A stretch of DNA of 64,000 nt from the NCBI RefSeq assembly GCF_900104745.1, contig NZ_LT629732.1:1426001-1490000 (forward strand), read 5' to 3'. The stretch is from Actinopolymorpha singaporensis. Lineage in GTDB: Bacteria; Actinomycetota; Actinomycetes; Propionibacteriales; Actinopolymorphaceae. The notes below the pieces were generated by a model. The model saw only the letters and a list, made by a program, of their open reading frames with translations, did not search any database and had not been told where the DNA came from. This document shows positions 26,136-34,241 of the stretch, piece by piece. The position numbers and the translations under genes are program-made. Every line of letters starts with the position of its first letter. Positions within the stretch are counted from its first letter, which is position 1.

Positions 26136-26306
26136 GCCTGGCGGACGGCCCGTCAGCTAGGGCTTCAGTCCCCTACTCCGCCGGTCCTCGCGGCCACATT
26201 CTGCGAGAAAGGGACCGTACGCCGTCCTCCGGCCGGGTGCGCCCCGGGCCGCCGACGAGCCGTCCGGGAGGACCCGGGTCCGGGGCCGTCGAAGCCGGAG
26301 GTTGCG

Positions 26307-28385
26307 ATGCCCGGCGCCACTCGCGCGAAGACGAAGCGCCCAACGCAGGCACAGCTGGCAACGGCACTGGACCGGATGCTGCCGGCGGCCCGCATGGTCG
26401 AGATCGACACGGTGGACCTCGGCCTGTCGCCTGAGGACGCCTGGGAAGTGATCCGGCACGGCGACCTCTTCGCCCACTCCCGGATGGTCCGCGCCCTGTC
26501 CACGCTGCGGCGGGTGCCCGACCGCCTGGGAACGCCCATGCGACCCGGCGTTCAGGTGCTCGTTGAGGACAGCCCGCACGAGATGGTGGTCGGCGCGGTC
26601 GGCAAGGTGTGGCGGGCACGGATCGCGTTGGTCGAGGTGCCGTCGGCGACGGCGTTCGTGGAATTCGACCGGCCGGGGTTCGTCAAGGCCGCGTGGGCGT
26701 TGCGGCTGGTCCCGCTGGGTGAGCGCGCGACCCGGGTGACGTTGGAGGTACGGGCGGACGCGACCGACGCGGCCACCTGGCGGCGGTTCCGGCGTCACCT
26801 GCGGGTCTTCGGCCCCGGGTCACGGCTGCTGCGCCGGCGGATGATGGCCGGGCTCGGCCGGGCACACGGGCCGAAGGAGGAGGCGCGTACGGACGGATTG
26901 GTCCCCGACGAACTGCGTGCCGACGAACTGCTTGCCGAGGGGACGCGTGCCGGCGAGGCGGGCATGCCGGACAGCCGTACGGCGGAGGGACGGACGGCGG
27001 GCGAAGTCGCTGAGGCCGGCCGTGGGCGGCGCCGCGCGAAGGCGGCGGTGGGCGCGGCAGGCACGGCCGCAGGCGGACTCGCCCGCCGGCTGGCCCGCAC
27101 CCGGCCTCGACCCGCGAAACCCCGGCGGCCCCCCGATGCTGCCCGCGCGCTGCCCGGCGACGAACTCATCCCGGACGCCGACGGCCAGCTCACCCAGGAG
27201 GTGATCGTCGACGCCCGGCCGACGACGATCTGGCCGTGGCTGGTGCAGATGGGCACCGGCCGGGCCGGGTTCTACAGCCTTGACCTTCTCGGGAACGCCG
27301 GCCGGCGCAGCGCCCGCGAACTCCACCCGGAGTTCCAGGACCTGCGGGTCGGTGACCTGGTTCCGGCGACACCCGACGGCGGGGCGGGGTTCGAGGTACT
27401 CGTCCTGCATCCTGCCCGGGTCCTCGTCCTCGGCGGCCTCGTGGACCGGCTGAGCAACACGCAGTTGCCGTTCGCCGCCACCCGGCCGGCGCGGTTCTGG
27501 CAGGCGACGTGGTCGTTCGTCCTCGAACCCCTCGACGGCGATGCCACCCGGCTGACCGCGCGGCTGCGGATGGCGTTCGGTGCGCGTAGCAGGCTGCACA
27601 GCCGCTGGATCAGCCCGCTGCACCACCTGGCCCAGAGTCACCAGCTCCGCGGGCTCGCCGCCCGCGCGGAGGGACGCCTGCCCCGCGACGACTGGCGCGA
27701 TGTCGCCGCCGGCCTGGGCGGAGCCGCCCGGATGGCGGCCGAGGCGGTGACGCCGTTCCTGCGCAGCCGGCGGCGTACCTGGGGCCTGCCCGCAGACGAC
27801 CCGGCGGCCGGGCGCGACCGCACGTACCCCGGGGACCACCTGATCCCGAACCCACGGTGGGGCTTCACCCATGCGATCGAGATCAACGCGCCGGTGGAAC
27901 GGGTGTGGCCGTGGGTGCAGCAGGTCGGGGCCGACCGGGCCGGCTTCTACAGCTACCAGTGGCTGGAGAACCTCGTCGGCTGCCGGATCCGCAACGCCGA
28001 GACGCTGCACCCGGAGTGGACCGCGGAGGAGGGCGGCGAGCTCCTCGTTCATCCCCAGGTGATGCCGCTGCGGGTGGTGACGGTCTCGCCGGGCCGGTCG
28101 TTCGTGGCGTACGTGGACGACGAGGCGGCCCGCGAGGAGGGCCGGCCATGGGCACGTGCCACCTGGCTGCTTGCCGTCGAACCGCTGAACGCCCGCCGGA
28201 CGAGGTTCCTCAGCCGGTTCCGTGCGGATTCCTCCGACGACCTGGTCACCCGGTTGACGTTCGGGCCGAGTCTGCTGGAGCCGATCAGCGTGGTGATGGA
28301 CCGGGCGATGCTACGAGGTGTGAAGGAGCGGGCAGAGCGGCAGCCCGGCCCGCTCGTGCCGCGCCCGCGCCCCGGCGACGGCTGA
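26307..28385 (+). CDS. Triple SRPBCC-domain fusion protein
   Basis: 692 residues built from three START-like (SRPBCC) units. Unit 1 spans about 25-185. A charged, Ala/Gly/Arg-rich linker (190-280) follows. Unit 2 (284-460) and unit 3 (509-680) are clear repeats of each other: GDELIPD with WPWLVQMGTGRAGFYS (309-324), and GDHLIPN with WPWVQQVGADRAGFYS (534-549). Single-unit homologues of this type are common in actinobacteria and presumed to bind lipophilic ligands. ATG 26307 has GGAGG 5 nt upstream. Ligand and role unknown. Confidence 0.85.
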   Translation: MPGATRAKTKRPTQAQLATALDRMLPAARMVEIDTVDLGLSPEDAWEVIRHGDLFAHSRMVRALSTLRRVPDRLGTPMRPGVQVLVEDSPHEMVVGAVGKVWRARIALVEVPSATAFVEFDRPGFVKAAWALRLVPLGERATRVTLEVRADATDAATWRRFRRHLRVFGPGSRLLRRRMMAGLGRAHGPKEEARTDGLVPDELRADELLAEGTRAGEAGMPDSRTAEGRTAGEVAEAGRGRRRAKAAVGAAGTAAGGLARRLARTRPRPAKPRRPPDAARALPGDELIPDADGQLTQEVIVDARPTTIWPWLVQMGTGRAGFYSLDLLGNAGRRSARELHPEFQDLRVGDLVPATPDGGAGFEVLVLHPARVLVLGGLVDRLSNTQLPFAATRPARFWQATWSFVLEPLDGDATRLTARLRMAFGARSRLHSRWISPLHHLAQSHQLRGLAARAEGRLPRDDWRDVAAGLGGAARMAAEAVTPFLRSRRRTWGLPADDPAAGRDRTYPGDHLIPNPRWGFTHAIEINAPVERVWPWVQQVGADRAGFYSYQWLENLVGCRIRNAETLHPEWTAEEGGELLVHPQVMPLRVVTVSPGRSFVAYVDDEAAREEGRPWARATWLLAVEPLNARRTRFLSRFRADSSDDLVTRLTFGPSLLEPISVVMDRAMLRGVKERAERQPGPLVPRPRPGDG

Positions 28386-28428
28386 CCGTTCGTACTGCCG
28401 GCGGTACGTACTGCTGTCGGTTCGTCAC

Positions 28429-28473
28429 GGCTGACGCTTGGTACGGCTGACGCTTGGTACGGCTGACGGTTCG
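28429..28473. repeat. 16-bp tandem repeat, 2.8 copies
   Basis: GGCTGACGCTTGGTAC occurs twice in full (28429-28444, 28445-28460) and then partially, in the spacer between the SRPBCC fusion and the phosphatase-family gene. No function is evident. Confidence 0.8.
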
Positions 28474-28543
28474 ACTGCCCGATCCTGGCCGTGGTCGGGA
28501 CCCCGAGGTGGCGGCCCCGGCCGATCTGGGCCACAGTGGCACC

Positions 28544-29389
28544 GTGTTGCAGCCGGAAACCGACACCGTGTCCCAGCCGCTGGTCGGCCCCGCCACGTCG
28601 CCCCATCTGCAGGTGATGTCGTTCAACCTGCGCAACGCGGTCGGCGACGGATCCGATCCGTGGTCCGAACGCCAAGCCGCCAACCGCGCCCTGCTCCGGA
28701 GCGAGCTGCCGACGGTGATCGGCACTCAGGAAGGCCTCTACCAGCAGCTACGCGACGTGGCCGAGGCCCTGCCCGCCGAGTACGAATGGATCGGTACCGG
28801 GCGGGAGGGCGGCAGCCGCGGCGAGTTCATGGCCGTGTTCTTCGACGCTGCCCGGCTCGAGCCCTGTGAGTTCGACCACTTCTGGCTCTCCGACCAGCCC
28901 AACGTGGTGGGCTCGGCGTCCTGGGGCAACGATGTGGTCCGGATGGCGACCTGGGTGCGCTTCCGCGACCGGGCGACGGGCGTGATGTTCGTGGTCCTCA
29001 ACACCCACCTGGACCACGCCGTGGACGAGGCCCAGCGGCGCGGTGCCGAACTCGTCGCCGAACGGCTGGGCGAGTTCGACGCCGACCTGCCGGTGCTGGT
29101 CACCGGCGACTTCAACGTCGCGGCCGAGGCGTCCGAGCCGTACGAAACGCTGGTCGGGAAGGCCGGGCTGGTGGATACCTGGAACGCCGCGGACGAGCGG
29201 CTGTCCCCGGCGTACGCGACGTTCCACGGCTACCGGCCGCCGGAGGTGGGTGGCCACCGCATCGACTGGATCCTCGCGCGCCCTGGCGTGCGGGTCCCGG
29301 TCGCGGCGATCAACACCTTCACCCTCGACGGCCGGTGGGCCTCCGACCACTGGCCGGTCCAGGCCCTGGTCGAACTGCCGCGCGCTTGA
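28544..29389 (+). CDS. Endonuclease/exonuclease/phosphatase-family protein
   Basis: 281 residues with the EEP fold: VMSFNLRNAVGDGSDPWSER, catalytic Glu in VIGTQEGLYQQL, LNTHLDH, VTGDFNVAAE and the terminal WASDHWPVQALVEL, giving the complete metal and catalytic set (Asn, Glu, His, Asp/Asn, Asp/His). No signal peptide is seen, so a cytoplasmic phosphodiesterase or phosphatase is likely; substrate unknown. GTG 28544 is a best guess; homology-like sequence begins at about residue 26. Confidence 0.87.
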   Translation: MLQPETDTVSQPLVGPATSPHLQVMSFNLRNAVGDGSDPWSERQAANRALLRSELPTVIGTQEGLYQQLRDVAEALPAEYEWIGTGREGGSRGEFMAVFFDAARLEPCEFDHFWLSDQPNVVGSASWGNDVVRMATWVRFRDRATGVMFVVLNTHLDHAVDEAQRRGAELVAERLGEFDADLPVLVTGDFNVAAEASEPYETLVGKAGLVDTWNAADERLSPAYATFHGYRPPEVGGHRIDWILARPGVRVPVAAINTFTLDGRWASDHWPVQALVELPRA

Positions 29390-29414
29390 GCCGACCGCGC
29401 GGTTGCCGGCTGAG

Positions 29415-29645
29415 CTAGCCGGACGGCCGGGCCAGGCGTTGCGCCGGCAGCCCCATCCGTCGTTGCGTACGGGAACTCGCCATCGGCTCCAACCGGTCGG
29501 CGAGCCCGCGTAGGACCCGGGCGAACCACGGGCGCATCGTGCGTCTGCCCGCCGCGCGGAAGGGCGTGGCGTGGTGCCCGGCTGCGAGGGAGCGGAGTTC
29601 GGCCTGGCGCTGCTGTGCGAGTTCGTACGTCGGGAACGTGGTCAT
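29415..29645 (-). CDS. Small basic helical protein
   Basis: 76 residues, basic: FPTYELAQQRQAELRSLAAG then WFARVLRGLADRLEP. The pattern Tyr...RQ.E...LA followed by L..LADR..P is shared with the neighbouring 69-residue protein, so the two look like tandem relatives. Last gene of the probable regulator-DUF4097 operon. Function unknown; amphipathic helices are predicted by eye. Confidence 0.65.
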   Translation of the reverse strand: MTTFPTYELAQQRQAELRSLAAGHHATPFRAAGRRTMRPWFARVLRGLADRLEPMASSRTQRRMGLPAQRLARPSG

Positions 29646-29707
29646 GGTGGTCTCTCCGTTTCGGGGTTCGTGCCGGCGCGGGTGCCGACTGCGCCGGCCC
29701 GCGGTGA

Positions 29708-29917
29708 TCAGGTGATGGGCAGCGCAGGGCGTCGTGCTGCGCCCGGATGGATGCGGTCGGCCAGCCGGTGCAGGAGGCCGGCCACCTCGCGCCGGGCCGG
29801 GCCGGGGGCGTGCCCCCCGGCCAGGCGCAGGCGCGTCGCGAGCTGGTCGGTACGGCGTTCGGCGAGGACAGCTTCCGTGCGCTGCCTGGCGGCGTCGTGG
29901 AGGTAGTGGTCGTTCAT
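29708..29917 (-). CDS. Small basic helical protein, paralogue of next gene
   Basis: 69 residues: MNDHYLHDAARQRTEAVLAE then REVAGLLHRLADRIHPGAARR. The second half aligns with the RGLADRLEP region of the gene at 29415. ATG 29917 is chosen because a GAGG site lies about 7 nt upstream; an in-frame start further up (30025) would add a Thr/Asp repeat encoded by the 9-bp DNA repeat. Function unknown. Confidence 0.65.
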   Translation of the reverse strand: MNDHYLHDAARQRTEAVLAERRTDQLATRLRLAGGHAPGPARREVAGLLHRLADRIHPGAARRPALPIT

Positions 29918-29936
29918 GGTCGCCTCACGCGATGAG

Positions 29937-29994
29937 TCGGCGGTGTCGGTGGAGTTGGCGGTGTCGGTGGTGTCGGTGGTGTCGGTGGGATCGG
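29937..29994. repeat. 9-bp tandem repeat
   Basis: GGTGTCGGT repeated about five times, one copy degenerate (core 29942-29986), between the DUF4097 gene and the small protein downstream. Copy number could vary by slippage and change the intercistronic distance. Confidence 0.8.
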
Positions 29995-30021
29995 AGGTCA
30001 GGAGGCAGGGGCGTCGCCGAC

Positions 30022-30870
30022 TCACCGGGCTCGGACGATCGAGACGTCCCCGCTGAGGGTGCGGGCGCGAAGCTCGACCGACTCGTCGCCCTCGCCGGGT
30101 TCGCCGGCGTCGTCGAGGTCGGAGTGCACGTCACCGGACAGCGAGGAGACGTCGAGCCAGGCGGCCACCCCGGCGGCGATGCCGACGGTCACGTCGCCCG
30201 ACGCGGTTTCCACCGAGACCTGCCCGCTGCGGACGCTGGGCAGCGACACGTCACCGGACGCGGACCGAGCCTCGACCGAACCGCCCGCGACGGCGACCGT
30301 CGTGTCCCCGGAGGCGGTCTGGACGCGTACGTCGCCACCGACCGGGCCCAGGTCGAGGTCACCGGAGGCGCTGGCCACCTGCAGGTCACCGCCGACCTCG
30401 CCGAGGGTGATGTCACCGGACGCGCTCTGCACCTTCGCCGAACCGCCCACCAGCCGGCAGGTGACGTCGCCGCTCGCCGTCTGCACCTCCAGCTTGTCGA
30501 CCTCCTGGAGTTCGACGTCGCCGGAGGCGGTGTTCAGGTCGACGTCGCCCAGCCGGCCGACGGCTCGCAGGTCCGCGGACGCCTTGGTGCCCCGCAGGTG
30601 GGAGCCGGTCGGCAGGGCGACGCGCACGTAGATGGATCCGGAGCGGCCGAACCGGCCGAACTCCTTGCCATCTGGCGCCTCGACCACGATCGAACCGTCC
30701 CGCTGCTCGACGAGCGTCTGCTGGGCGGCCTCGGTGTCGGCCTGCTTGTTCGAGTTGTACGGGCGAACCTCGACCTCCGTGTCGGCACGGTCGGAGGCCT
30801 CGACGAGGATGTCGCCGGACTGGACGCGCAGCCGCAGGGTGACGGGTTCAGGGGTCGCGAAAGTAGGCAT
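30022..30870 (-). CDS. DUF4097 beta-solenoid protein
   Basis: 282 residues. After an N-terminal strand region (EPVTLRLRVQSGDILVEASD) come at least seven repeats of the form (T/S)ASGDV spaced about 20 residues apart, for example NTASGDVELQEV, QTASGDVTCRLV and SASGDLDLGPVGGD, typical of the right-handed beta-solenoid DUF4097 family. No signal peptide or membrane helix is visible, so it is probably cytoplasmic. ATG 30870 has a GAGGAG site. The ribbon-helix-helix gene lies 132 bp upstream on the same strand. Confidence 0.88.
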   Translation of the reverse strand: MPTFATPEPVTLRLRVQSGDILVEASDRADTEVEVRPYNSNKQADTEAAQQTLVEQRDGSIVVEAPDGKEFGRFGRSGSIYVRVALPTGSHLRGTKASADLRAVGRLGDVDLNTASGDVELQEVDKLEVQTASGDVTCRLVGGSAKVQSASGDITLGEVGGDLQVASASGDLDLGPVGGDVRVQTASGDTTVAVAGGSVEARSASGDVSLPSVRSGQVSVETASGDVTVGIAAGVAAWLDVSSLSGDVHSDLDDAGEPGEGDESVELRARTLSGDVSIVRAR

Positions 30871-31002
30871 GCTGGCTCCTCGGGGTGAGCTGGTGAGCTG
30901 GTGAGTGAGAGCTGTGCTGGTACGCCCGGCGTTCCGGGCGACGCGCGGCACGGAGCTGGGCTGAGTGGCCCTGAGCCGCGTCGGCTCGTCGGCCGAGCCG
31001 GG

Positions 31003-31527
31003 TTAGCGCACCCAGCCGGTGATGCGCTTGCCCACCCGCGGACCGGACGGGCCCCGCGAGCCGCGCGACCCGCTCGGCGAGCTGTCGGTGAGAGCGGCGC
31101 TCACCGCGCGTACCAACCAGGTGTTGACCGACACGCCCTCGCGGGCGGCGGCCTCCTCGGCCCGGGTCTTCAGCGACTCGGGAAGCCGCAGGGTGACCCG
31201 GGACGTGCCCTGCTCGGTGTCGCCGGGGTGGGGCGGAGGCGGCGGCGCCGGTGGCCCGGCCGGCTCCTCCGGAAGGTGTGCACTCGGGGGTGGGGTGACC
31301 ACGAACTCCGGCTCGCGGCCGCGCAGGCGCACCTCGACCGAGCCCGGTGCGAGCTCGCGGGTGACCTCCTCGGCGGCGGTGGAGAGCGCGTCCATCAGAG
31401 CGAGCCGTACGGCAGCGTCCAGCGCGGCCGTCAGGCGCTCCGCGGCGATCCGGGCTTCCTGCCCGGCAACCTCCGCGGCGACCGAGAGGTCGCGGCGGAT
31501 GCTGTCGACGTACGGTGCGAGTTCCAT
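31003..31527 (-). CDS. HicB/Arc-type ribbon-helix-helix protein
   Basis: 174 residues. The N-terminal 90 are helical (VDSIRRDLSVAAEVAGQEA, AALDAAVRLALMDALSTAA), followed by a Pro-rich hinge (PPAPPPPPH) and a C-terminal ribbon-helix-helix domain SRVTLRLPESLKTRAEEAAA then GVSVNTWLVRAVSAAL, the DNA-binding part of HicB-type antitoxin-like regulators. No HicA toxin gene is adjacent. Its own start codon overlaps one of three ATGACGTCAT-type palindromes, so autorepression is likely. It heads a probable operon with the DUF4097 gene and the two small proteins. Confidence 0.82.
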   Translation of the reverse strand: MELAPYVDSIRRDLSVAAEVAGQEARIAAERLTAALDAAVRLALMDALSTAAEEVTRELAPGSVEVRLRGREPEFVVTPPPSAHLPEEPAGPPAPPPPPHPGDTEQGTSRVTLRLPESLKTRAEEAAAREGVSVNTWLVRAVSAALTDSSPSGSRGSRGPSGPRVGKRITGWVR

Positions 31528-31590
31528 GACGTCATCATGGCGTCATAGGCGACGCCATGTCAACCATGAATATCGTCAGGATGACGTCAT
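31526..31590. promoter_or_regulatory. Cluster of ATGACGTCAT operator-like palindromes
   Basis: Perfect 10-bp palindromes ATGACGTCAT lie at 31526-31535 (overlapping the regulator's start codon) and 31581-31590, with a one-mismatch copy ATGGCGTCAT at 31537-31546 and a half-site at 31551-31560. Ribbon-helix-helix dimers commonly bind such short palindromes cooperatively. These are good candidates for the autoregulatory sites of the adjacent gene. Confidence 0.65.
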
Positions 31591-31596
31591 CTGGCG

Positions 31597-33984
31597 CTAC
31601 CGCGACGTCACGCCCTCGCCGTCCGCGCCGCCATCGGCCTGGGAGGCCTGGTGGATGTTCTGGTCACCGGGCTGCTCGTGGGCGTCCTCGCCACCCCGGT
31701 CACCGTCGGCCGCGCGAGGCGCGAGGGTGCCGCGCCGCACCGACTCCAGCAGCAGCTGGGCGACGTCGATCACCTCGACCTCGTCCCTGGCGGCACCCTC
31801 GGACTGCTTCTGGGTCAGGCCGTCGGAGAGCATCGTCTTGCAGAACGGGCAGCCGGTGGCGATCTGGTCGGCGCCGGTGGCCACCGCCTCCTCGGTGCGG
31901 TTGAGGTTGACCCGGGAGCCGATCCGCTCCTCCATCCACATCCGGGCGCCGCCCGCCCCGCAGCAGAACGACTCCTTGCCGCTGCGGGGCATCTCCCGCA
32001 CCTCGACCCCGGGCAGCGCGCCGAGCAGCTCCCGCGGCGGCTCGTAGACCTGGTTGTGCCGGCCGAGGTAACAGGGATCGTGGTAGGTGATGGCCCGCCC
32101 CGCCGAACCGTTGCCCGCCGAGCCGTTGCCGCCCGCGTCCGCCGCGACCGGGGTCAGCTTCTTCTCCCGGACCAGCCGGTTGAGCAGCTGGGTGTGGTGC
32201 ACCACCTCGAGCTCCAGCCCGAGATGGCGGTATTCGTTCTTGATGGTGTTGAAGCAGTGGGCGCAGGTGACCACCGCCTTGGTGGCGCCGGCCTCCTTCA
32301 GCGTCTCGACGTTCTGCTGGGCGAGCATCTGGTAGACGAACTCGTTGCCCGCGCGTCGGGCGGGGTCGCCGCTGCAGGTCTCCGCCTCGCCGAGTACGGC
32401 GAACGACACACCGGCAATGTGCAGCAGCTCCGCGACCGCACGGGTGGTCCGCTTCGCGCGGTCGTCGTAGGCGCCGGCGCACCCGACCCAGAAGAGGTAC
32501 TCCACCTCGCCCAGGCTCTCCACGTCACCACCGAGCACGGGCACCTCGAACGGCAGGTCCTTCGCCCAGTCGAGTCGGGCGGAGGGGTTCATGTTCCACG
32601 GGTTGCCCTTGTTTTCCAGGCCCCGGAACAACTGGTTGAGTTCGCTCGGGAACTCCGACTCCACCAGCACCTGGTGCCGGCGCATGTCCATCACGTGGTC
32701 GACGTGCTCGATGTCAACCGGGCATTGCTCCACGCAGGCGCCGCAGGTGGTGCACCCCCACAGCACGTCGGGGTCGATCAGCGCGGTGGCCGAGCCGTCG
32801 CCGGCCACGCCGTACCCCGTGATCCCGTGGCCGGAGGGGCCGTGGCCGGTGGCGGGGCCGCCGGTCGCGCCGTCGGCGCTCGCGGTGGTCGGGCCGACCA
32901 GTGGACGCTCGCCCTCGGCGCGCACGGCATCGGGCAGGGAGGCGCGCGCCTCCTCGTCGGCCTGGAGGTAAGGGGCCTTCGCGTAGGCGTGGTCGCGCAG
33001 CGTCGTCACCAGCAGCTTCGGCGACAGCGGCTTGCCGGTGTTCCAGGCCGGGCACTGCGACTGGCACCGACCGCACTCGGTGCAGGTCGTGAAGTCGAGC
33101 AGCCCCTTCCAGGTGAACTCCTCGACCGCGCCGACGCCGAAGATGTCGTCCTCGCCGGGGTCCTCGAAGTCGATCGGCTCACCACGCGAACGCATCGGGG
33201 GCAGCGGGCCGAGCGCCGTGCCGCCGTCCGCCTCCCTCTTGAACCAGACGTTGAAGAACGCCGAGAAGCGGTGCCAGGCCACTCCCATGGTGGCGTTGAG
33301 CGCGATCACCAGGAACCACGCCATCGACACCACGATCTTGACGGTGGCCACGGCCAGGATCGCGGTGCCGATCGCGCCCGCGCTCATGCCCGTGAATCCC
33401 GCGACCAGTGGAACGCTGAGCGGGTAGTGGATGCTCCAGCCGCGCTGGCCCGCCAGCGCACCCTCGAGGCCGCGCAGCACCAGGATGCACACCGCGATCG
33501 CGACGATCGTCCACTCCACGTAGTAGGCCTGCCAGAACTTCGATCCGGCGAACCTGCTGCCGCGCCCACGCCGTCGCGGGTGCGCCACCTGACGAATCAC
33601 CATCAACGTGAGAATCGCCACGAGGGTGAGAAAGGCGATGACCTCCGACGCCGCTTCGTAGGGCCACCAGTGGCCGATCAGCGGCAGCGCCCATTCGGGG
33701 CCGGCGTAGATCTGGCCGTACGCGGTGACCAGGGTGAAGAAGAGCGCGCCGAAGCCGACGAACACGAACCAGTGCGCCACCCCCACCAGGCGCCACTTCG
33801 CCAGCCTGGAGTGGCCGATCGTCTCGCGCAGCAGGGTCAGCCAGCGCTGACCGGGCCGGTCGGTGCGGCCCACGGCGGGCTGGCCGAGCCGGATCACCCC
33901 GACCATCGCAGCCGCGGTGCGCGCGACCAACGCGATCGCTACCAGAGTGATCACGGTGGAGATGACGATCGCTGCGACACGCAT
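31597..33984 (-). CDS. Membrane Fe-S reductase with two CCG domains (Rv0338c-like)
   Basis: 795 residues. The N-terminal 240 hold five to six membrane helices resembling the heme-b NarI-like subunit (LVGVAHWFVFVGFGALFFTL). Two 4Fe-4S clusters follow, CTECGRCQSQCP and CTTCGACVEQCPVD, then two cysteine-rich CCG domains (FWVGCAGAYDD ... TCSGDPARRAG; YHDPCYLGRHN ... SFCCGAGGARMW) as in heterodisulfide reductase HdrD/GlpC. The whole matches the large actinobacterial iron-sulfur reductase (FadF/Rv0338c type), thought to pass electrons between a soluble donor and the quinone pool. ATG 33984 with AAGGG upstream is preferred over an in-frame start at 34056. Confidence 0.9.
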   Translation of the reverse strand: MRVAAIVISTVITLVAIALVARTAAAMVGVIRLGQPAVGRTDRPGQRWLTLLRETIGHSRLAKWRLVGVAHWFVFVGFGALFFTLVTAYGQIYAGPEWALPLIGHWWPYEAASEVIAFLTLVAILTLMVIRQVAHPRRRGRGSRFAGSKFWQAYYVEWTIVAIAVCILVLRGLEGALAGQRGWSIHYPLSVPLVAGFTGMSAGAIGTAILAVATVKIVVSMAWFLVIALNATMGVAWHRFSAFFNVWFKREADGGTALGPLPPMRSRGEPIDFEDPGEDDIFGVGAVEEFTWKGLLDFTTCTECGRCQSQCPAWNTGKPLSPKLLVTTLRDHAYAKAPYLQADEEARASLPDAVRAEGERPLVGPTTASADGATGGPATGHGPSGHGITGYGVAGDGSATALIDPDVLWGCTTCGACVEQCPVDIEHVDHVMDMRRHQVLVESEFPSELNQLFRGLENKGNPWNMNPSARLDWAKDLPFEVPVLGGDVESLGEVEYLFWVGCAGAYDDRAKRTTRAVAELLHIAGVSFAVLGEAETCSGDPARRAGNEFVYQMLAQQNVETLKEAGATKAVVTCAHCFNTIKNEYRHLGLELEVVHHTQLLNRLVREKKLTPVAADAGGNGSAGNGSAGRAITYHDPCYLGRHNQVYEPPRELLGALPGVEVREMPRSGKESFCCGAGGARMWMEERIGSRVNLNRTEEAVATGADQIATGCPFCKTMLSDGLTQKQSEGAARDEVEVIDVAQLLLESVRRGTLAPRAADGDRGGEDAHEQPGDQNIHQASQADGGADGEGVTSR

Positions 33985-34241
33985 TCGCGGCGCCCTTCTC
34001 GGAACGGCTTCTCGGAACGGCTGTGGTGGTTCGAGCGTAGGAGGTCGGACCGACATGGGTGGCGCCGGACCGGCCCGGGTAGTTTCATTGGCTGGCGCAA
34101 CCCAGGGTGAGCTTCTCTGTGTTCAGCCACTGTCGGTACCCGCGGCTAGGGTGGGGTGGATTTTCAGCGCGCGGTCGTGACAGGCCGGAGTCAGTACGAC
34201 ACCAGGCGGCCAGACGTGCCCGTCGACCGAGGAGGGCCGAC

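Noticed and set aside
26820-28052. 410-codon reverse ORF inside the SRPBCC fusion gene
   Set aside because: Shadow frame of a GC-rich gene; the forward frame has repeated domain motifs and a good ribosome-binding site.
31003-31527. Classical HicAB toxin-antitoxin module
   Set aside because: Only the HicB-like ribbon-helix-helix part is present; no HicA-type double-stranded-RNA-binding toxin is adjacent on either side.
31651-34110. 819-codon forward ORF antisense to the Fe-S reductase
   Set aside because: Low-complexity Arg/Gly/His/Val translation; the opposite strand carries unmistakable cysteine motifs and membrane helices.
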